A stretch of 64,000 nt of DNA, taken from the NCBI RefSeq assembly GCF_001411475.1, contig NZ_LLWH01000046.1, forward strand, positions 1-64,000, written 5' to 3'. A model generated the notes under the pieces. The model did not search any database and was not told the origin of the DNA. It worked only from the letters and a program-made list of their open reading frames with translations. Shown here one piece after another: positions 46,843 through 57,252 of this stretch; position 1 is the stretch's first letter, and each line of letters starts with the position of its first letter. The translations under genes and the position numbers were made by a program. The stretch is from Pseudomonas endophytica (GTDB lineage Bacteria > Pseudomonadota > Gammaproteobacteria > Pseudomonadales > Pseudomonadaceae).

Positions 46843-48510
46843 TTACTGGGCCAGTTTTTTGTGACGCACACGGTGCGGCTGGGTGGCCGCTTCGCCGAGG
46901 CGCTTCTTACGGTCAGCTTCGTACTCGGTATAGTTACCTTCAAAGAAGATCGCTTGCGAGTCATCTTCGTACGCCAAGATGTGAGTCGCGACGCGGTCAA
47001 GGAACCACCGATCGTGAGAGATCACAATGGCAGCGCCCGGGAAGTCCAGCAGCGCTTCTTCAAGGGAACGTAAAGTCTCAACGTCAAGGTCGTTGGACGG
47101 TTCGTCGAGTAGCAGTACGTTAGCGCCCTCTTTCAAGGTCAGAGCCAAGTGCAAGCGACCACGCTCACCACCGGACAAATCCTTAACGAACTTCTGTTGA
47201 TCGCCGCCCTTGAAGTTAAAACGACCTACGTAGGTACGCGATGGGATCTCATAGTTACCAATGCGGATAACATCGGAACCGTCAGAAATGGCCTGGAATA
47301 CAGTTTTGCTGCCATCCAGATCGTCACGGCTCTGATCAACACACGCCAACTGCACGGTTTCACCGACCTCGATGGTCCCCGAATCCGGCTGCTCTTTGCC
47401 CATCAACATGCGGAACAAGGTCGACTTACCGGCACCGTTACCGCCAATCACGCCCACAATGGCGCCTTTAGGCATGGCGAACGACAGGTTGTCGATCAGC
47501 ACGCGATCGCCATAACCTTTGGACACGTTTTTGAACTCGATAACCTTGTCACCTAGGCGCGGACCGGCCGGGATGTAGATTTCGTTCGTTTCGCTACGCT
47601 TTTGGAACTCCTGCGATTGCAGTTCTTCGAAGCGTTGCAGACGCGCCTTGGACTTGGACTGACGCGCCTTGGCCCCTTTACGAACCCATTCCAGCTCGTC
47701 TTTCATGGCCTTTTCATGGGCCGACTGCTGTTTGGATTCCTGGGCCAGACGGTCGGACTTGGCCTCAAGCCAACCCGAGTAGTTGCCCTCGTAAGGAATT
47801 CCGGCGCCGCGGTCGAGTTCCAGAATCCAGCCAGCAACGTTATCCAAGAAGTAACGGTCGTGCGTAATCGCCACCACGGTCCCTGGGAAATCGTGCAGGA
47901 AGTGCTCCAGCCAGGCCACCGAGTCGGCGTCCAAGTGGTTGGTGGGTTCGTCGAGCAGCAGCATGTCGGGAGCCGACAGCAGCAGGCGGCACAAAGCCAC
48001 ACGACGTTTTTCACCACCCGACAGGTGTTCGATTTTGGCATCCCATGCAGGCAGGCGCAGGGCATCGGCTGCAACTTCGAGCTGGCGCTCAAGGTTGTGG
48101 CCGTCAGAAGCTTGCAAGATGGCTTCGAGCTTGGCTTGTTCTGCGGCCAGCTTGTCGAAGTCAGCATCAGGGTCGGCGTATTCAGCGTAAACCTGATCCA
48201 GACGCGCTTGCGCATCCTTGATCACGCTCACGGCTTCTTCGACCACTTCACGAACGGTTTTGCTTGGGTCCAGTTGCGGCTCTTGTGGCAAGTAGCCAAC
48301 ATTGAGCTCTGGCATTGGACGGGCTTCACCGTCGAACTCGGTGTCGACGCCAGCCATGATTTTCAACAGAGTAGATTTACCCGAACCGTTCAGGCCGAGC
48401 ACGCCAATTTTGGCGCCTGGGAAGAACGACAAGGAGATGTTTTTCAGGATTTCCCGCTTCGGCGGAACAACCTTACTCAGCCGATGCATGGTGAAAACGT
48501 ATTGAGCCAT
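46843..48510 (-). CDS. ettA: Energy-dependent translational throttle protein (ABC-F)
   Basis: A 555-residue soluble ABC-F ATPase that binds the ribosomal E site and gates early elongation according to the ATP/ADP ratio. Both nucleotide-binding domains are intact: Walker A GLNGSGKST and GGNGAGKST, signatures LSGGEKRRVALC and LSGGERGRLHLA, and Walker B LLLDEPTNHLD and LLLDEPSNDLD. The arm and linker (KGAKARQSKSKARLQRFEEL) are those of EttA. The start MAQYVFTMHRLSKVVPPKRE at 48510 is the family one. It is divergent from morA across 290 bp that contain no gene. Confidence 0.97.
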   Translation of the reverse strand: MAQYVFTMHRLSKVVPPKREILKNISLSFFPGAKIGVLGLNGSGKSTLLKIMAGVDTEFDGEARPMPELNVGYLPQEPQLDPSKTVREVVEEAVSVIKDAQARLDQVYAEYADPDADFDKLAAEQAKLEAILQASDGHNLERQLEVAADALRLPAWDAKIEHLSGGEKRRVALCRLLLSAPDMLLLDEPTNHLDADSVAWLEHFLHDFPGTVVAITHDRYFLDNVAGWILELDRGAGIPYEGNYSGWLEAKSDRLAQESKQQSAHEKAMKDELEWVRKGAKARQSKSKARLQRFEELQSQEFQKRSETNEIYIPAGPRLGDKVIEFKNVSKGYGDRVLIDNLSFAMPKGAIVGVIGGNGAGKSTLFRMLMGKEQPDSGTIEVGETVQLACVDQSRDDLDGSKTVFQAISDGSDVIRIGNYEIPSRTYVGRFNFKGGDQQKFVKDLSGGERGRLHLALTLKEGANVLLLDEPSNDLDVETLRSLEEALLDFPGAAIVISHDRWFLDRVATHILAYEDDSQAIFFEGNYTEYEADRKKRLGEAATQPHRVRHKKLAQ

Positions 48511-48801
48511 GGATAACCTAGCGTCAGTGACTGATGAATAAGGCGCGAGCGTTGCCCGGATCAGGCCATAGCACAAAGACAGAAATTGACCGAATCAATG
48601 CCTGCTCGCAGAAAAAGCCTGAGTGTAGGGGCTAAAATGCCCTCGCGTAACCGGCAAAGCTACCTGAATGCGCGTAACAGGGCAAACCAGCGCACATCAC
48701 AACACTGGCACTTTGCCACGACCCAAGGCATGCTAGCCGATCTACAGCCGTCCAGCTGATAATAGGCACCGCATACTCGCCGCCAACCCCAGGATCACAG
48801 C

Positions 48802-51800
48802 TTGTCCTACGCAGCCCCGCCCCCTCCTGCTCATGTACCAGGCCAAACCCTTGGTTCACCCGTGCGCGGAACGTTAAAAGGTGCATTGGCGTCGCTGGTG
48901 TTGTTATTGCTCGGGTTGCTGTTTTGGTTACTTATCGAGCAGTTTCAAGAAACCCTTGAGCATGAACGCTTAACCAGCATTCATTACAGTGCTGATCTAG
49001 CCGACTACTTGAGTTTGAGTCTGGCGTTGAAGGCCGAAACAGCCCTCAATCAACTGCAAAGCAACCCACTCCCGCGTAATCAAAGCCAGCAACAAGCGTT
49101 GGCTAATCAACTGCGCACAACCCTGCCAGCGTTACAAAGCTTGGCCTTGCTGAGCCCTGCGGGCGATATTTTGCTCGACAGCACCGGCGCCAGCCCTGAC
49201 GCAGCCTTCTTGAAAGACTGGGTTCTAAGCAATCCGCTGCACGATCAATCCGCCCCCTACCGCTACGGCAACAACAGTGATGCCAGCGTTATATACCTGC
49301 GGTTGCGCCCACCCCAAGGGACTCACACTGGTTATTGGCTGCTGCGCCTGAGCCCCGACGTCTTGCAAAAGTTGACGCGGCGAACCGCTGAGAAGAACCG
49401 TGCGCAATGGCTGATCGAAAACAGCCAAACGGACACGGTCCTGCGCCGTATGGATACCCGCTCATCGTCCCCTACCCTCAGCCCTGAAGACCAAGACTGT
49501 ACGGTACTGCTAGTGCCCCTAAGCCATAGCGGCTGGCAGTTGCGCGGCCTGTTTGATCGTAATAAGGCTATTGCAAGCCTGTTACCGGGGTTAATCGCCA
49601 AATGCTTGCTGGGCTTGTTGTTCTCCTCGCTGCCGATTCTGGCGCTAATCAATATGCGCCGCCGCCAACGCCAACTGCATGAAGGTCGCCGTCGTTACCA
49701 GGATATTTTCGAAGGCACAGGCGTAGCCTTGTGCGTGCTCGATCTGTCCAGCTTGCCGGGTTTTCTGGAACGCGAAAAACTACACCGCATCGACGCACTT
49801 AAACATTGGCTGCACAACGACGGCGAGCGCCAATGCGCATTACTTGAACATCTGCGCATCACTGAAGTGAACCAAGTGGCGTTACAGCTACTGGCTATCA
49901 GATCCGGCAATGAGGCGTGGCAGAAGCTGATCGGGAGCTGCCCGAATAATAGCTCGGCCATTGGCTATCAAGTCGTGAAAGCCCTGATCCTCAAACTGCA
50001 ACAGCTTGAACTGGAAATAACACTGACTGACGCGCAGGGTAACGCTCAGCACTTTTGGCTGGTGCTGCGAATGCCTGAGAACCAGCAGGATTATCACGCG
50101 GTCATTCTGAGCATCAGCGACATCACGAGTCGCAAACTGATCGAATTATCGCTTCAAGAGCGTGAAAGCTTTTGGTCAGACGTCGTTCGTACTGTGCCCG
50201 ACCATCTCTATGTGCAGGATGTCATCAATCAACGGATGATCTTCAGCAACCATAATCTGGGGCAAACCCTGGGCTACAACAGCTCCGAGCTGCAACAAAT
50301 GGGGTCTTACTTCTGGGAACTGGTGCTGCATCCCGAAGACGCCCTCCACTATCAGCGCCTGCGCCCGCAACAGCGTGACGGCGGTTATGTACAGCGGTTG
50401 GAGTGCCAACTGCGCTTTCGTCATCAGAGCGGCGTATGGCGCTGCTTTGATATACGCGAACAGGCTTTGGCCCTTGGCACGGGGGATCAAGTCAAACGCA
50501 TTGTGGGGGTCGCCAAAGACATCACCCAACAAATCGAAGCCAGCGAATCCCTGCGAGACAGTGAGCACCGCTACCGAATGCTGGCCGAAAGCATCAGTGA
50601 CGTGATTTTCTCCACCAACAGCGTGCTCAAACTTAACTACGTGAGCCCTTCGATAGAAACCGTACTGGGGTATGACCCCTCTTGGATCCTTAACAATGGC
50701 TGGCAAACCACGCTTGCCAACCCGCAACAACTAACAGGTGTTTACAACCTGATAAAACGTATAAAAGCTGCACTCGACAAGCCTCAGCAGTTGGCCGCCC
50801 TGCGCACTCAAGTACCCACCCAGTTATTCACCTTTGACTGTGAACGCTCTGACGGTCGCAAAATTCCGATTGAGTTGCGCTTGGTCTTGGTATGGAACGA
50901 ACACGATAAATTCGAAGGTATTCTCGGTGTGGCCCGTGACATCAGTCAGCAACGCAGTGCTGAAAAAGACCTACGCATGGCGGCGACCGTATTCGAGCAC
51001 TCAACCTCCGCGATTCTAATCACCGACCCGGCTGGCTATATCGTGCAAGCCAACGAAGCCTTTAGTCGGGTCAGTGGATACTCGGTGTCGCAGGTACTCG
51101 ACCAACTGCCCAATCTGCTGACCGTCGATGAACAGCAACAAGCGCACTTGAAATACGTGATTAAACAATTGAACCAGCACAACACGTGGGAAGGTGAAGT
51201 GTGGCTCAAACGTCGTAACGGCGAGCATTACCCTGCGTGGGTCGGGATTACGGCGGTGTTTGACGATGATGGCGACTTGGCCAGCTACGTGTGCTTCTTC
51301 AGCGACATCAGCGAGCGCAAGGCCAGCGAGCAGCGTATCCACCGGCTGGCCTACTATGACGCCCTGACCCACTTACCCAACCGCACATTGTTCCAAGACC
51401 GTCTGCACACTGCACTGCAACAGGCCGAGCGGAACAAATCGTGGGTGGTGCTGATGTTCCTTGACCTCGATCGCTTCAAACCGATTAACGACTCGCTGGG
51501 CCACGCGGCGGGCGATCGCATGCTCAAAGACATGGCCACGCGCCTATTAGGCTGTGTGGATGAAGACGACACCGTAGCGCGCATGGGGGGCGACGAATTC
51601 ACCTTGCTCTTACAACCACGCGCGACCCGCGTCATGGCGCTGAACCGTGCGGTCGGTGTCGCTGAGCAGATACTCGCCAGCTTGGTGCAACCGTTCGTCC
51701 TCGAAAGCCGCGAGTTTTTCGTCACCGCCAGTATCGGCATCGCACTGAGCCCGCAGGACGGCAATGAACTCAGCCAACTGATGAAAAACGCTGATACCGC

Positions 51801-52659
51801 GATGTACCACGCCAAAGAGCGCGGCAAAAACAACTTCCAGTTCTACCAAGCCGACATGAACGCCAGCGCCTTGGAACGTTTGGAGCTAGAAAGCGACCTG
51901 CGTCACGCCTTAGAGCAGCAAGAATTTATCCTTTATTACCAACCGCAATTCAGTGGCGATGGTAAACGCCTGACCGGGGTTGAAGCGCTACTGCGTTGGA
52001 ACCATCCACGTCGCGGATTGGTGCCGCCAGGCGACTTCATTCCGGTACTGGAAGAGTTGGGGTTAGTGGTGGATGTCGGCGATTGGGTGCTGGCGGAGTC
52101 TTGCCGTCAGCTCAAGCGTTGGCATCAAGACCGAGTGCGCGTGCCTAAAATCTCAGTCAACATCTCGGCGCGGCAGTTCTCGGACGGCCAGCTTGGCACC
52201 CGCATCGCCAGCATCCTCAAAGAAACAGGGGTATCACCGGCGTGCCTCGAACTGGAGCTGACTGAAAGCATCCTAATGCGCGAAGTCAGCGAAGCGCTGC
52301 AAATTCTCGCCAGCCTTAAAAACCTCGGATTGAGCATTGCTGTTGACGACTTTGGCACCGGCTACTCGTCGCTCAACTACCTCAAACAGTTCCCGATCGA
52401 CGTGCTCAAAATCGACCGTACTTTTGTCGACGGCCTACCCTCTGGCGAGCAAGATGCGCAAATTGCCCGTGCAATTATCGCAATGGCCCACAGCCTGAAT
52501 CTGGCGGTCATCGCAGAAGGCGTTGAAACGCAAGATCAACTTGAATTCCTGCGCGAGCACGGTTGCGATGAAGTACAGGGCTACCTGTTTGGTCGCCCCA
52601 TGCCCGCGCACCTGCTGGTCAAGCAATTGCAGGCGTACGGCTTCAAGCTTGCAACCTAA
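48802..52659 (+). CDS. morA: Membrane-anchored PAS-GGDEF-EAL cyclic-di-GMP regulator MorA
   Basis: A 1285-residue protein with an N-terminal transmembrane helix (about 30-50), a periplasmic region, a second helix (about 255-280), four PAS-like units (about 290-440, 455-580, 590-720, 728-845), a GGDEF domain (GGDEF at 929-933, intact) and an EAL domain (EAL at 1061-1063 with NISARQF, ELTES, DDFGTG, AEGVET and the QGYLFGRP motif). Both catalytic signatures look active. The RxxD inhibitory site is replaced by DEDD. The TTG at 48802 has AGGA seven bases upstream; a GTG at 48862 is the alternative. Synteny with glyA and size fit MorA, which controls flagellar timing and biofilm in pseudomonads. 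Confidence 0.93.
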   Translation: MSYAAPPPPAHVPGQTLGSPVRGTLKGALASLVLLLLGLLFWLLIEQFQETLEHERLTSIHYSADLADYLSLSLALKAETALNQLQSNPLPRNQSQQQALANQLRTTLPALQSLALLSPAGDILLDSTGASPDAAFLKDWVLSNPLHDQSAPYRYGNNSDASVIYLRLRPPQGTHTGYWLLRLSPDVLQKLTRRTAEKNRAQWLIENSQTDTVLRRMDTRSSSPTLSPEDQDCTVLLVPLSHSGWQLRGLFDRNKAIASLLPGLIAKCLLGLLFSSLPILALINMRRRQRQLHEGRRRYQDIFEGTGVALCVLDLSSLPGFLEREKLHRIDALKHWLHNDGERQCALLEHLRITEVNQVALQLLAIRSGNEAWQKLIGSCPNNSSAIGYQVVKALILKLQQLELEITLTDAQGNAQHFWLVLRMPENQQDYHAVILSISDITSRKLIELSLQERESFWSDVVRTVPDHLYVQDVINQRMIFSNHNLGQTLGYNSSELQQMGSYFWELVLHPEDALHYQRLRPQQRDGGYVQRLECQLRFRHQSGVWRCFDIREQALALGTGDQVKRIVGVAKDITQQIEASESLRDSEHRYRMLAESISDVIFSTNSVLKLNYVSPSIETVLGYDPSWILNNGWQTTLANPQQLTGVYNLIKRIKAALDKPQQLAALRTQVPTQLFTFDCERSDGRKIPIELRLVLVWNEHDKFEGILGVARDISQQRSAEKDLRMAATVFEHSTSAILITDPAGYIVQANEAFSRVSGYSVSQVLDQLPNLLTVDEQQQAHLKYVIKQLNQHNTWEGEVWLKRRNGEHYPAWVGITAVFDDDGDLASYVCFFSDISERKASEQRIHRLAYYDALTHLPNRTLFQDRLHTALQQAERNKSWVVLMFLDLDRFKPINDSLGHAAGDRMLKDMATRLLGCVDEDDTVARMGGDEFTLLLQPRATRVMALNRAVGVAEQILASLVQPFVLESREFFVTASIGIALSPQDGNELSQLMKNADTAMYHAKERGKNNFQFYQADMNASALERLELESDLRHALEQQEFILYYQPQFSGDGKRLTGVEALLRWNHPRRGLVPPGDFIPVLEELGLVVDVGDWVLAESCRQLKRWHQDRVRVPKISVNISARQFSDGQLGTRIASILKETGVSPACLELELTESILMREVSEALQILASLKNLGLSIAVDDFGTGYSSLNYLKQFPIDVLKIDRTFVDGLPSGEQDAQIARAIIAMAHSLNLAVIAEGVETQDQLEFLREHGCDEVQGYLFGRPMPAHLLVKQLQAYGFKLAT

Positions 52660-52751
52660 TCACGGACACCGTGAATCGCTTTCATATGCCAGTTAATACC
52701 CATTGGGTTAGAATGCCCTCCTTTTCTGCCCCCCGCTCCTTGAGGACCGCC

Positions 52752-54005
52752 ATGTTCAGCCGTGATTTGACACTTGCCAAGTTCGACGCCGACCTTTTTG
52801 CCGCTATGGAGCAAGAAGCTCAGCGCCAAGAAGAACACATTGAGCTGATCGCTTCGGAAAACTACACCAGCCCAGCGGTGATGGAAGCTCAAGGCTCGGT
52901 CTTGACCAACAAATACGCTGAAGGCTACCCAGGCAAGCGTTACTACGGCGGCTGTGAATACGTCGATGTGGTTGAGCAATTGGCTATCGACCGTGCAAAA
53001 GAACTGTTCGGCGCCGATTACGCCAACGTTCAACCGCACGCCGGTTCCCAAGCCAACAGCGCTGTTTACTTGGCTCTGCTGTCGGCTGGCGACACCATCT
53101 TGGGTATGAGCTTGGCTCACGGTGGCCACCTGACTCACGGTGCCAGCGTTTCGTCCTCGGGCAAACTGTATAACGCCGTTCAGTACGGTATCGACGCTAA
53201 CGGCTTGATCGACTACGACGAAGTTGAGCGTCTGGCCGTTGAGCACAAGCCAAAAATGATCGTGGCGGGCTTCTCTGCTTATTCGCAGATCCTAGACTTC
53301 CCACGTTTCCGCGCTATTGCTGACAAAGTCGGCGCTTACCTGTTCGTCGACATGGCTCACGTCGCCGGTCTGGTGGCTGCGGGTGTATACCCGAACCCAG
53401 TCCCTTTCGCTGACGTGGTCACCACCACCACTCACAAAACCCTTCGCGGCCCACGTGGCGGCCTGATCTTGGCCAAAGCCAACCCAGAGATCGAGAAAAA
53501 GCTGAACTCGGCTGTATTCCCGGGTGGTCAAGGCGGCCCGCTGGAACACGTCATCGCGGGTAAAGCTGTGTGCTTCAAAGAAGCACTGCAACCCGAGTTC
53601 AAGGTTTACCAGCAGCAAGTCGTGAAAAACGCCCAAGCCATGGCATCGGTATTCATCGAGCGTGGCTATGACGTGGTTTCGGGCGGTACTGAAAACCACC
53701 TGTTCCTGCTGTCACTGATCAAGCAAGACATCTCTGGTAAAGACGCTGACGCCGCACTGGGCAAAGCGTTCATCACCGTGAACAAAAACTCCGTGCCTAA
53801 CGACCCACGCTCCCCGTTCGTCACTTCGGGCCTGCGTTTCGGTACTCCGGCTGTGACCACCCGCGGCTTCAAAGTTGAAGAATGCCGTGAACTGGCTGGC
53901 TGGATCTGCGACATCCTGGACGACATCAACAACGAAGCTGTGATTGATGCCGTTCGTGAAAAAGTAAAAGCCATCTGCAAAAAGCTGCCTGTTTACGGCA
54001 ACTGA
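52752..54005 (+). CDS. glyA: Serine hydroxymethyltransferase
   Basis: Interconverts serine and glycine, loading one-carbon units on tetrahydrofolate. The 417-residue PLP enzyme starts at 52752 ([20 protein letters not shown]) after TTGAGGACC. The motifs [37 protein letters not shown] and [14 protein letters not shown], with the PLP lysine, are intact. Codon use is strongly biased to C/G-ending codons compared with its neighbours, as expected for a highly expressed gene. No riboswitch is visible in the 90-bp leader. It is followed by a strong terminator. Pseudomonads often carry more than one glyA; this copy is the one next to morA. Confidence 0.98.
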   Translation: MFSRDLTLAKFDADLFAAMEQEAQRQEEHIELIASENYTSPAVMEAQGSVLTNKYAEGYPGKRYYGGCEYVDVVEQLAIDRAKELFGADYANVQPHAGSQANSAVYLALLSAGDTILGMSLAHGGHLTHGASVSSSGKLYNAVQYGIDANGLIDYDEVERLAVEHKPKMIVAGFSAYSQILDFPRFRAIADKVGAYLFVDMAHVAGLVAAGVYPNPVPFADVVTTTTHKTLRGPRGGLILAKANPEIEKKLNSAVFPGGQGGPLEHVIAGKAVCFKEALQPEFKVYQQQVVKNAQAMASVFIERGYDVVSGGTENHLFLLSLIKQDISGKDADAALGKAFITVNKNSVPNDPRSPFVTSGLRFGTPAVTTRGFKVEECRELAGWICDILDDINNEAVIDAVREKVKAICKKLPVYGN

Positions 54006-54021
54006 GAGTAAATAGTTGAAC

Positions 54022-54052
54022 AAAAAGCCCGGCTCTTGAGTCGGGCTTTTTT
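54022..54052 (+). terminator. Rho-independent terminator of glyA
   Basis: Stem AAGCCCGGC-TCTTGA-GTCGGGCTTTTTTG with a T run, 16 bp past the stop. Confidence 0.93.
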
Positions 54053-54070
54053 GTGGGTGATGTTCCATTT

Positions 54071-54132
54071 TAGGAGCGAGCTTGCTCGCGATCTTTTGAT
54101 TTTAAAAGCTCGCGAGCAAGCTCGCTCCTAAA
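54071..54132. repeat. REP doublet (class A)
   Basis: Nearly perfect inverted pair TAGGAGCGAGCTTGCTCGCG / CGCGAGCAAGCTCGCTCCTA around GATCTTTTGATTTTAAAAGC. Both arms are class A. Confidence 0.95.
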
Positions 54133-54150
54133 AATAGTGATAAGTCCGGG

Positions 54151-54420
54151 TTAGGTTGGCTGTAAGCGCCAGCCCAAGACGTTGAGCAAATCGCAGCCGT
54201 CACGCAGCAAGATCATGGCGGTGGTCGCGAGTTGTTTGAGGTCGACAGCATCGGCGTCCTGGACGTCGCGGCTGGAGAAGGTTTCCATCAGTTGCGTCAC
54301 CGCCAGTACGCGAGCCGTGGCGTTGGCGTGCAAGACGTCGAGTGGGGCGTTGCGGTCGATGAGTAAGGCGGGGATGGTGCAGTCGATGGCAGTGAGCGGG
54401 ATCTACGGTGAATGAGTCAT
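54151..54420 (-). pseudogene. Small gene with nonsense codon near its start
   Basis: A 90-codon frame with ATG at 54420, an AAGAG site upstream, and an in-frame TAG at 54405-54403 (codon 6). Beyond the stop the frame stays open: IPLTAIDCTIPALLIDRNAP, then LDVLHANATARVLAVTQLME, ending LLNVLGWRLQPT. It looks like one of the short pseudomonad proteins of the DUF3077/DUF6124 kind, but I cannot place it firmly. A TTG at 54333 could start a 60-residue version. Either a recent loss by one substitution or a downstream start. Confidence 0.5.
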
Positions 54421-54749
54421 AAATGAATCTCTTAAATTTCACGATTTAAGCCACCCATTTTCGTCGCCAAACAAAAACAGGTGGCCGCTGTACGCGGGTT
54501 GGCGAACCGGTAAATTTAAGCAAAACCCGGCAGACCCGAAGATCTCCCACGCACAGCTGCCATAAAGCACAGCGAGCAAAATACACGCTTAGCCAAATAC
54601 AACAACCTTGCTGCAAAAATTATTAAGCCAAGTCGCCAAACCCGGTCACCCATTTGGGCGAGCGCTGACTATAGGCGCCGGGCCACAACCGCAGCAATTA
54701 GCAAAGCTGTACGAAACATCTCGCAATTTTGTGAGCGCACACACCCGAT
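54421..54749. other. Intergenic region without a recognisable gene
   Basis: About 330 bp upstream of the broken small gene. No frame looks coding. A phrase GGCAGACCCGAAGATCTCCC in 54530-54550 recurs, as far as I remember, in leaders of short genes in fluorescent pseudomonads. It may hold the promoter and leader of the broken gene. Confidence 0.35.
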
Positions 54750-54904
54750 GTAGGAGCGAGCTTGCTCGCGATCTTTTGATCTCTTTTGTGTCACCTGCAT
54801 TGCTGCGCTACAACCGGCGCTGCTTCTGTTTTTGGTAGGAGCTGCCGCAGGCTGCGATCTTTTGATCGTTAAAAACAAAGATCGCAGCCTGCGGCAGCTC
54901 CTAC
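54750..54904. repeat. REP cluster with the array spacer (class A singlet + class B doublet)
   Basis: 54750-54780 is a class A singlet TAGGAGCGAGCTTGCTCGCG plus GATCTTTTGATC; 54836-54904 is a near-perfect class B doublet GAGCTGCCGCAGGCTGCGAT / ATCGCAGCCTGCGGCAGCTC. The segment between (54781-54835, with TTTTGTGTCA and GGCGCTGCTTCTG) matches, in inverted orientation, the spacer of the array at 46345-46772. The following 54905-55171 shows no gene. Confidence 0.9.
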
Positions 54905-55171
54905 AGCTCATCTTGCTGATGCTGGCGCGGATTTGGCCTGAGGTCAGGCCGGCTGTAAGCGCCAGCCAATATTCGAGAAAGGCTTTAGCCCGCACGGTTG
55001 CGCTCAACCGGTAAGACCGGACGACTGAAAGCCATAATATTTACTTGATTATCTCGAAAAAAGCCTCCTAAACTGCACGCGAACTGGACATACCGGTAAG
55101 ACCACAATAATTAAGTCCTGAAGTCGATTCGCTCAGCGTACGCCTGCCAGGACACTACCAGGATTCCTCCC

Positions 55172-56485
55172 ATGATCAGATGGTGCTCGCGGTCAATCTT
55201 CTTCCAGGTCGTTCTCGGCCTTCTTTTAGGCGCCGCTTGCGGCCTAATGCTCCCCGAATACTCTGCACACCTCAAACCTTTGGGCGACGGCTTTATCAAG
55301 TTGATCAAAATGTTGATCGGTTTGATTGTGTTCTGTGTAGTCGTCAGTGGCATCAGCGGTGCAGGCGACTTGAAGAAGGTCGGGAGGATCGGTCTTAAGT
55401 CGGTGATTTACTTTGAAATATTGACCACTATTGCGTTGGTCGTGGGGCTGATATTCGCATTCAGCACGGGGATCGGTACAGGCGCCAATATTCATCTAGA
55501 TCAACTGCCTAATTCCGGCGTCAGCGACATCGCCCAGCGCAGTGAACATATGCACACCACGGCTCAGTTTTTAATGGATCTGATCCCGACCTCAGTGGTA
55601 GGCGCCTTTGCAGACAACAACATTCTGCAAGTGCTGTTGTTTTCTGTGCTGTTTGGCAGCGCGCTCAATTTGGTCGGTGAGGCCGCGTCAGGTATCGCAC
55701 GACTCATTGACGAGTTAAGCCATGTGATTTTCCGCATCATGGGTATGATTGTGCGCTTGGCGCCCATTGGAGTTTTTGGTGCCATCGCCTTCACGACCAG
55801 CACCTACGGCTTAGACTCACTGCAACATCTAGGTAGCTTAGTGGCTTTGTTTTATTTGACCTGCATCGGGTTTGTCTCGGTGATTCTGGGCGTGGTGATG
55901 CGTGCGTCAGGTCTGCGTCTCTGGCCGCTGCTCAAGTACCTGCGTGAAGAACTGACGATTGTATTGGGCACCGCCTCGTCCGACGCCGTATTGCCACAAA
56001 TCATGCGCAAGCTGGAACATTTAGGCATCGGCAGTTCTACCGTAGGGTTGGTGATTCCCACAGGTTACTCATTTAACCTCGATGGTTTCTCGATTTACCT
56101 GACGCTGGCCATCGTGTTTATCGCCAACGCGACGGGAACGCCCTTGGCCATGACCGATTTGCTGACTATTTTGCTGGTGTCCTTAATCACCTCAAAAGGC
56201 GCTCACGGCATTCCAGGCTCAGCCTTGGTGATTCTTGCTGCAACGTTGACCGCCATCCCGGCGATCCCAGTGGCAGGGCTAGTATTGGTGTTGGCGGTGG
56301 ACTGGTTTATGGGCATTGGGCGCGCGCTGACGAACCTGATCGGTAACTGCGTGGCGACCGTCGCGATTGCTCAGTGGGAAAAAGACATCGACGTACAACG
56401 TGCCAATAAAGTACTCGCAGGCCAGCCAGGCTATACCTTTCGCCCCCTTAAAACTGAAGTCATGGCCGCGCCGCGAGATTTCTAA
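55172..56485 (+). CDS. DctA-family dicarboxylate/amino acid:cation symporter
   Basis: A 437-residue SDF-family symporter with many hydrophobic helices. Family motifs present: GFIKLIKMLIGLIVFCVVVS (helix 2), TASSDAVLPQIMRKLEHLGI (serine-rich re-entrant loop HP1), GLVIPTGYSFNLDGFSIYLT, and the C-terminal ALTNLIGNCVATVAIAQWEK. In C4-dicarboxylate DctA the last loop reads NLDGT; here Thr is Phe, and GAAGVTGSG is GAHGIPGSA, so the substrate may differ from succinate/malate. An AGGA lies nine bases before the ATG. It is the first gene before two GntR regulators, 37 bp upstream, probably one unit. Confidence 0.87.
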   Translation: MIRWCSRSIFFQVVLGLLLGAACGLMLPEYSAHLKPLGDGFIKLIKMLIGLIVFCVVVSGISGAGDLKKVGRIGLKSVIYFEILTTIALVVGLIFAFSTGIGTGANIHLDQLPNSGVSDIAQRSEHMHTTAQFLMDLIPTSVVGAFADNNILQVLLFSVLFGSALNLVGEAASGIARLIDELSHVIFRIMGMIVRLAPIGVFGAIAFTTSTYGLDSLQHLGSLVALFYLTCIGFVSVILGVVMRASGLRLWPLLKYLREELTIVLGTASSDAVLPQIMRKLEHLGIGSSTVGLVIPTGYSFNLDGFSIYLTLAIVFIANATGTPLAMTDLLTILLVSLITSKGAHGIPGSALVILAATLTAIPAIPVAGLVLVLAVDWFMGIGRALTNLIGNCVATVAIAQWEKDIDVQRANKVLAGQPGYTFRPLKTEVMAAPRDF

Positions 56486-56522
56486 ACTCTTTTAACCTCT
56501 TTTATTGCTCATGGAGCGAAAA

Positions 56523-57227
56523 GTGATCACCTCGTCAACGGTTGTAAATTCGGTGGTAGAAAAACTCAGAGCGGCCTTGGCTCGAGGGGAATGGCGCTCT
56601 GGGGAAATGCTGCCTGGGCAAAGAGATTTGGCTGAAAAACTTGGCATCAGCCGCCCTAGCCTAAGGGAAGCGATCATCGTTCTGGAAACACTGGGGCTGG
56701 TTCGCACCCTCCCCAGCAAGGGCGTGGTGGTGTTGGAGGCCAACGCCCTTGAGCCTGCTGTACAGGAGAGCGCGGCCGCTCAAGTCAGCATGGAAGATGT
56801 GCTGCAACTGCGTTACACCCTTGAGCCGTTTATCGTTGGGCTGGTCGCGCAGTCGATTAGAAGCAAGGAGGTCGGCCAGTTACGACTGACGCTGATGGAC
56901 ATGCGCGAAGCGCTGGAAGCCAATGACTGCGAGGCGGGCGTTAGCGCCTATATCGCGTTTCACGAAGAACTATTCAACCTGACCTCTAACCCCATCTTTC
57001 AGAGCGTTGTGCAACAAACCAGCAACGCCCTCAAACAGAGTGCTCAGGTGCTGCGTAATTCACCTGAGCATATGGCAGAGCGACTTGAAGAAAACGAGGC
57101 CGTGGTGCGCGCCATTCGTGCCAAAAACAGTGCATTGGCGGGTGCCGAGATGCGTCGCCATATTCTTCGAGAAGGTCAGCGCGTGGGCATTGAACTGAAT
57201 GTTCCTGACGAAAATCCCGGCAATTGA
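56523..57227 (+). CDS. FadR-subfamily GntR transcriptional regulator
   Basis: A 234-residue repressor-like protein. The GTG at 56523 is chosen because GGAG is six bases upstream; ATG 56511 contains part of that site. The winged HTH (residues about 5-75) has GEWRSGEMLPGQRDLAEKLG and ISRPSLREAIIVLETLGLV; the C-terminal FCD domain (about 88-225) has the metal-site histidines in AFHEEL and RHILRE typical of FadR/VanR/PdhR members. FCD ligands are often carboxylic acids, matching the neighbouring symporter. It likely controls that transporter; the ligand is unknown. Confidence 0.9.
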   Translation: MITSSTVVNSVVEKLRAALARGEWRSGEMLPGQRDLAEKLGISRPSLREAIIVLETLGLVRTLPSKGVVVLEANALEPAVQESAAAQVSMEDVLQLRYTLEPFIVGLVAQSIRSKEVGQLRLTLMDMREALEANDCEAGVSAYIAFHEELFNLTSNPIFQSVVQQTSNALKQSAQVLRNSPEHMAERLEENEAVVRAIRAKNSALAGAEMRRHILREGQRVGIELNVPDENPGN

Positions 57228-57252
57228 ACACCTTTCAGACAGGAGATTGGCC

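Noticed and set aside
47602..48516. A 304-codon plus-strand frame
   Set aside because: Antisense to ettA; composition is that of a complementary shadow of an ABC protein.
52660..52751. A riboswitch or PurR-like control in the glyA leader
   Set aside because: The gap is only about 90 bp and contains no recognisable aptamer or operator.
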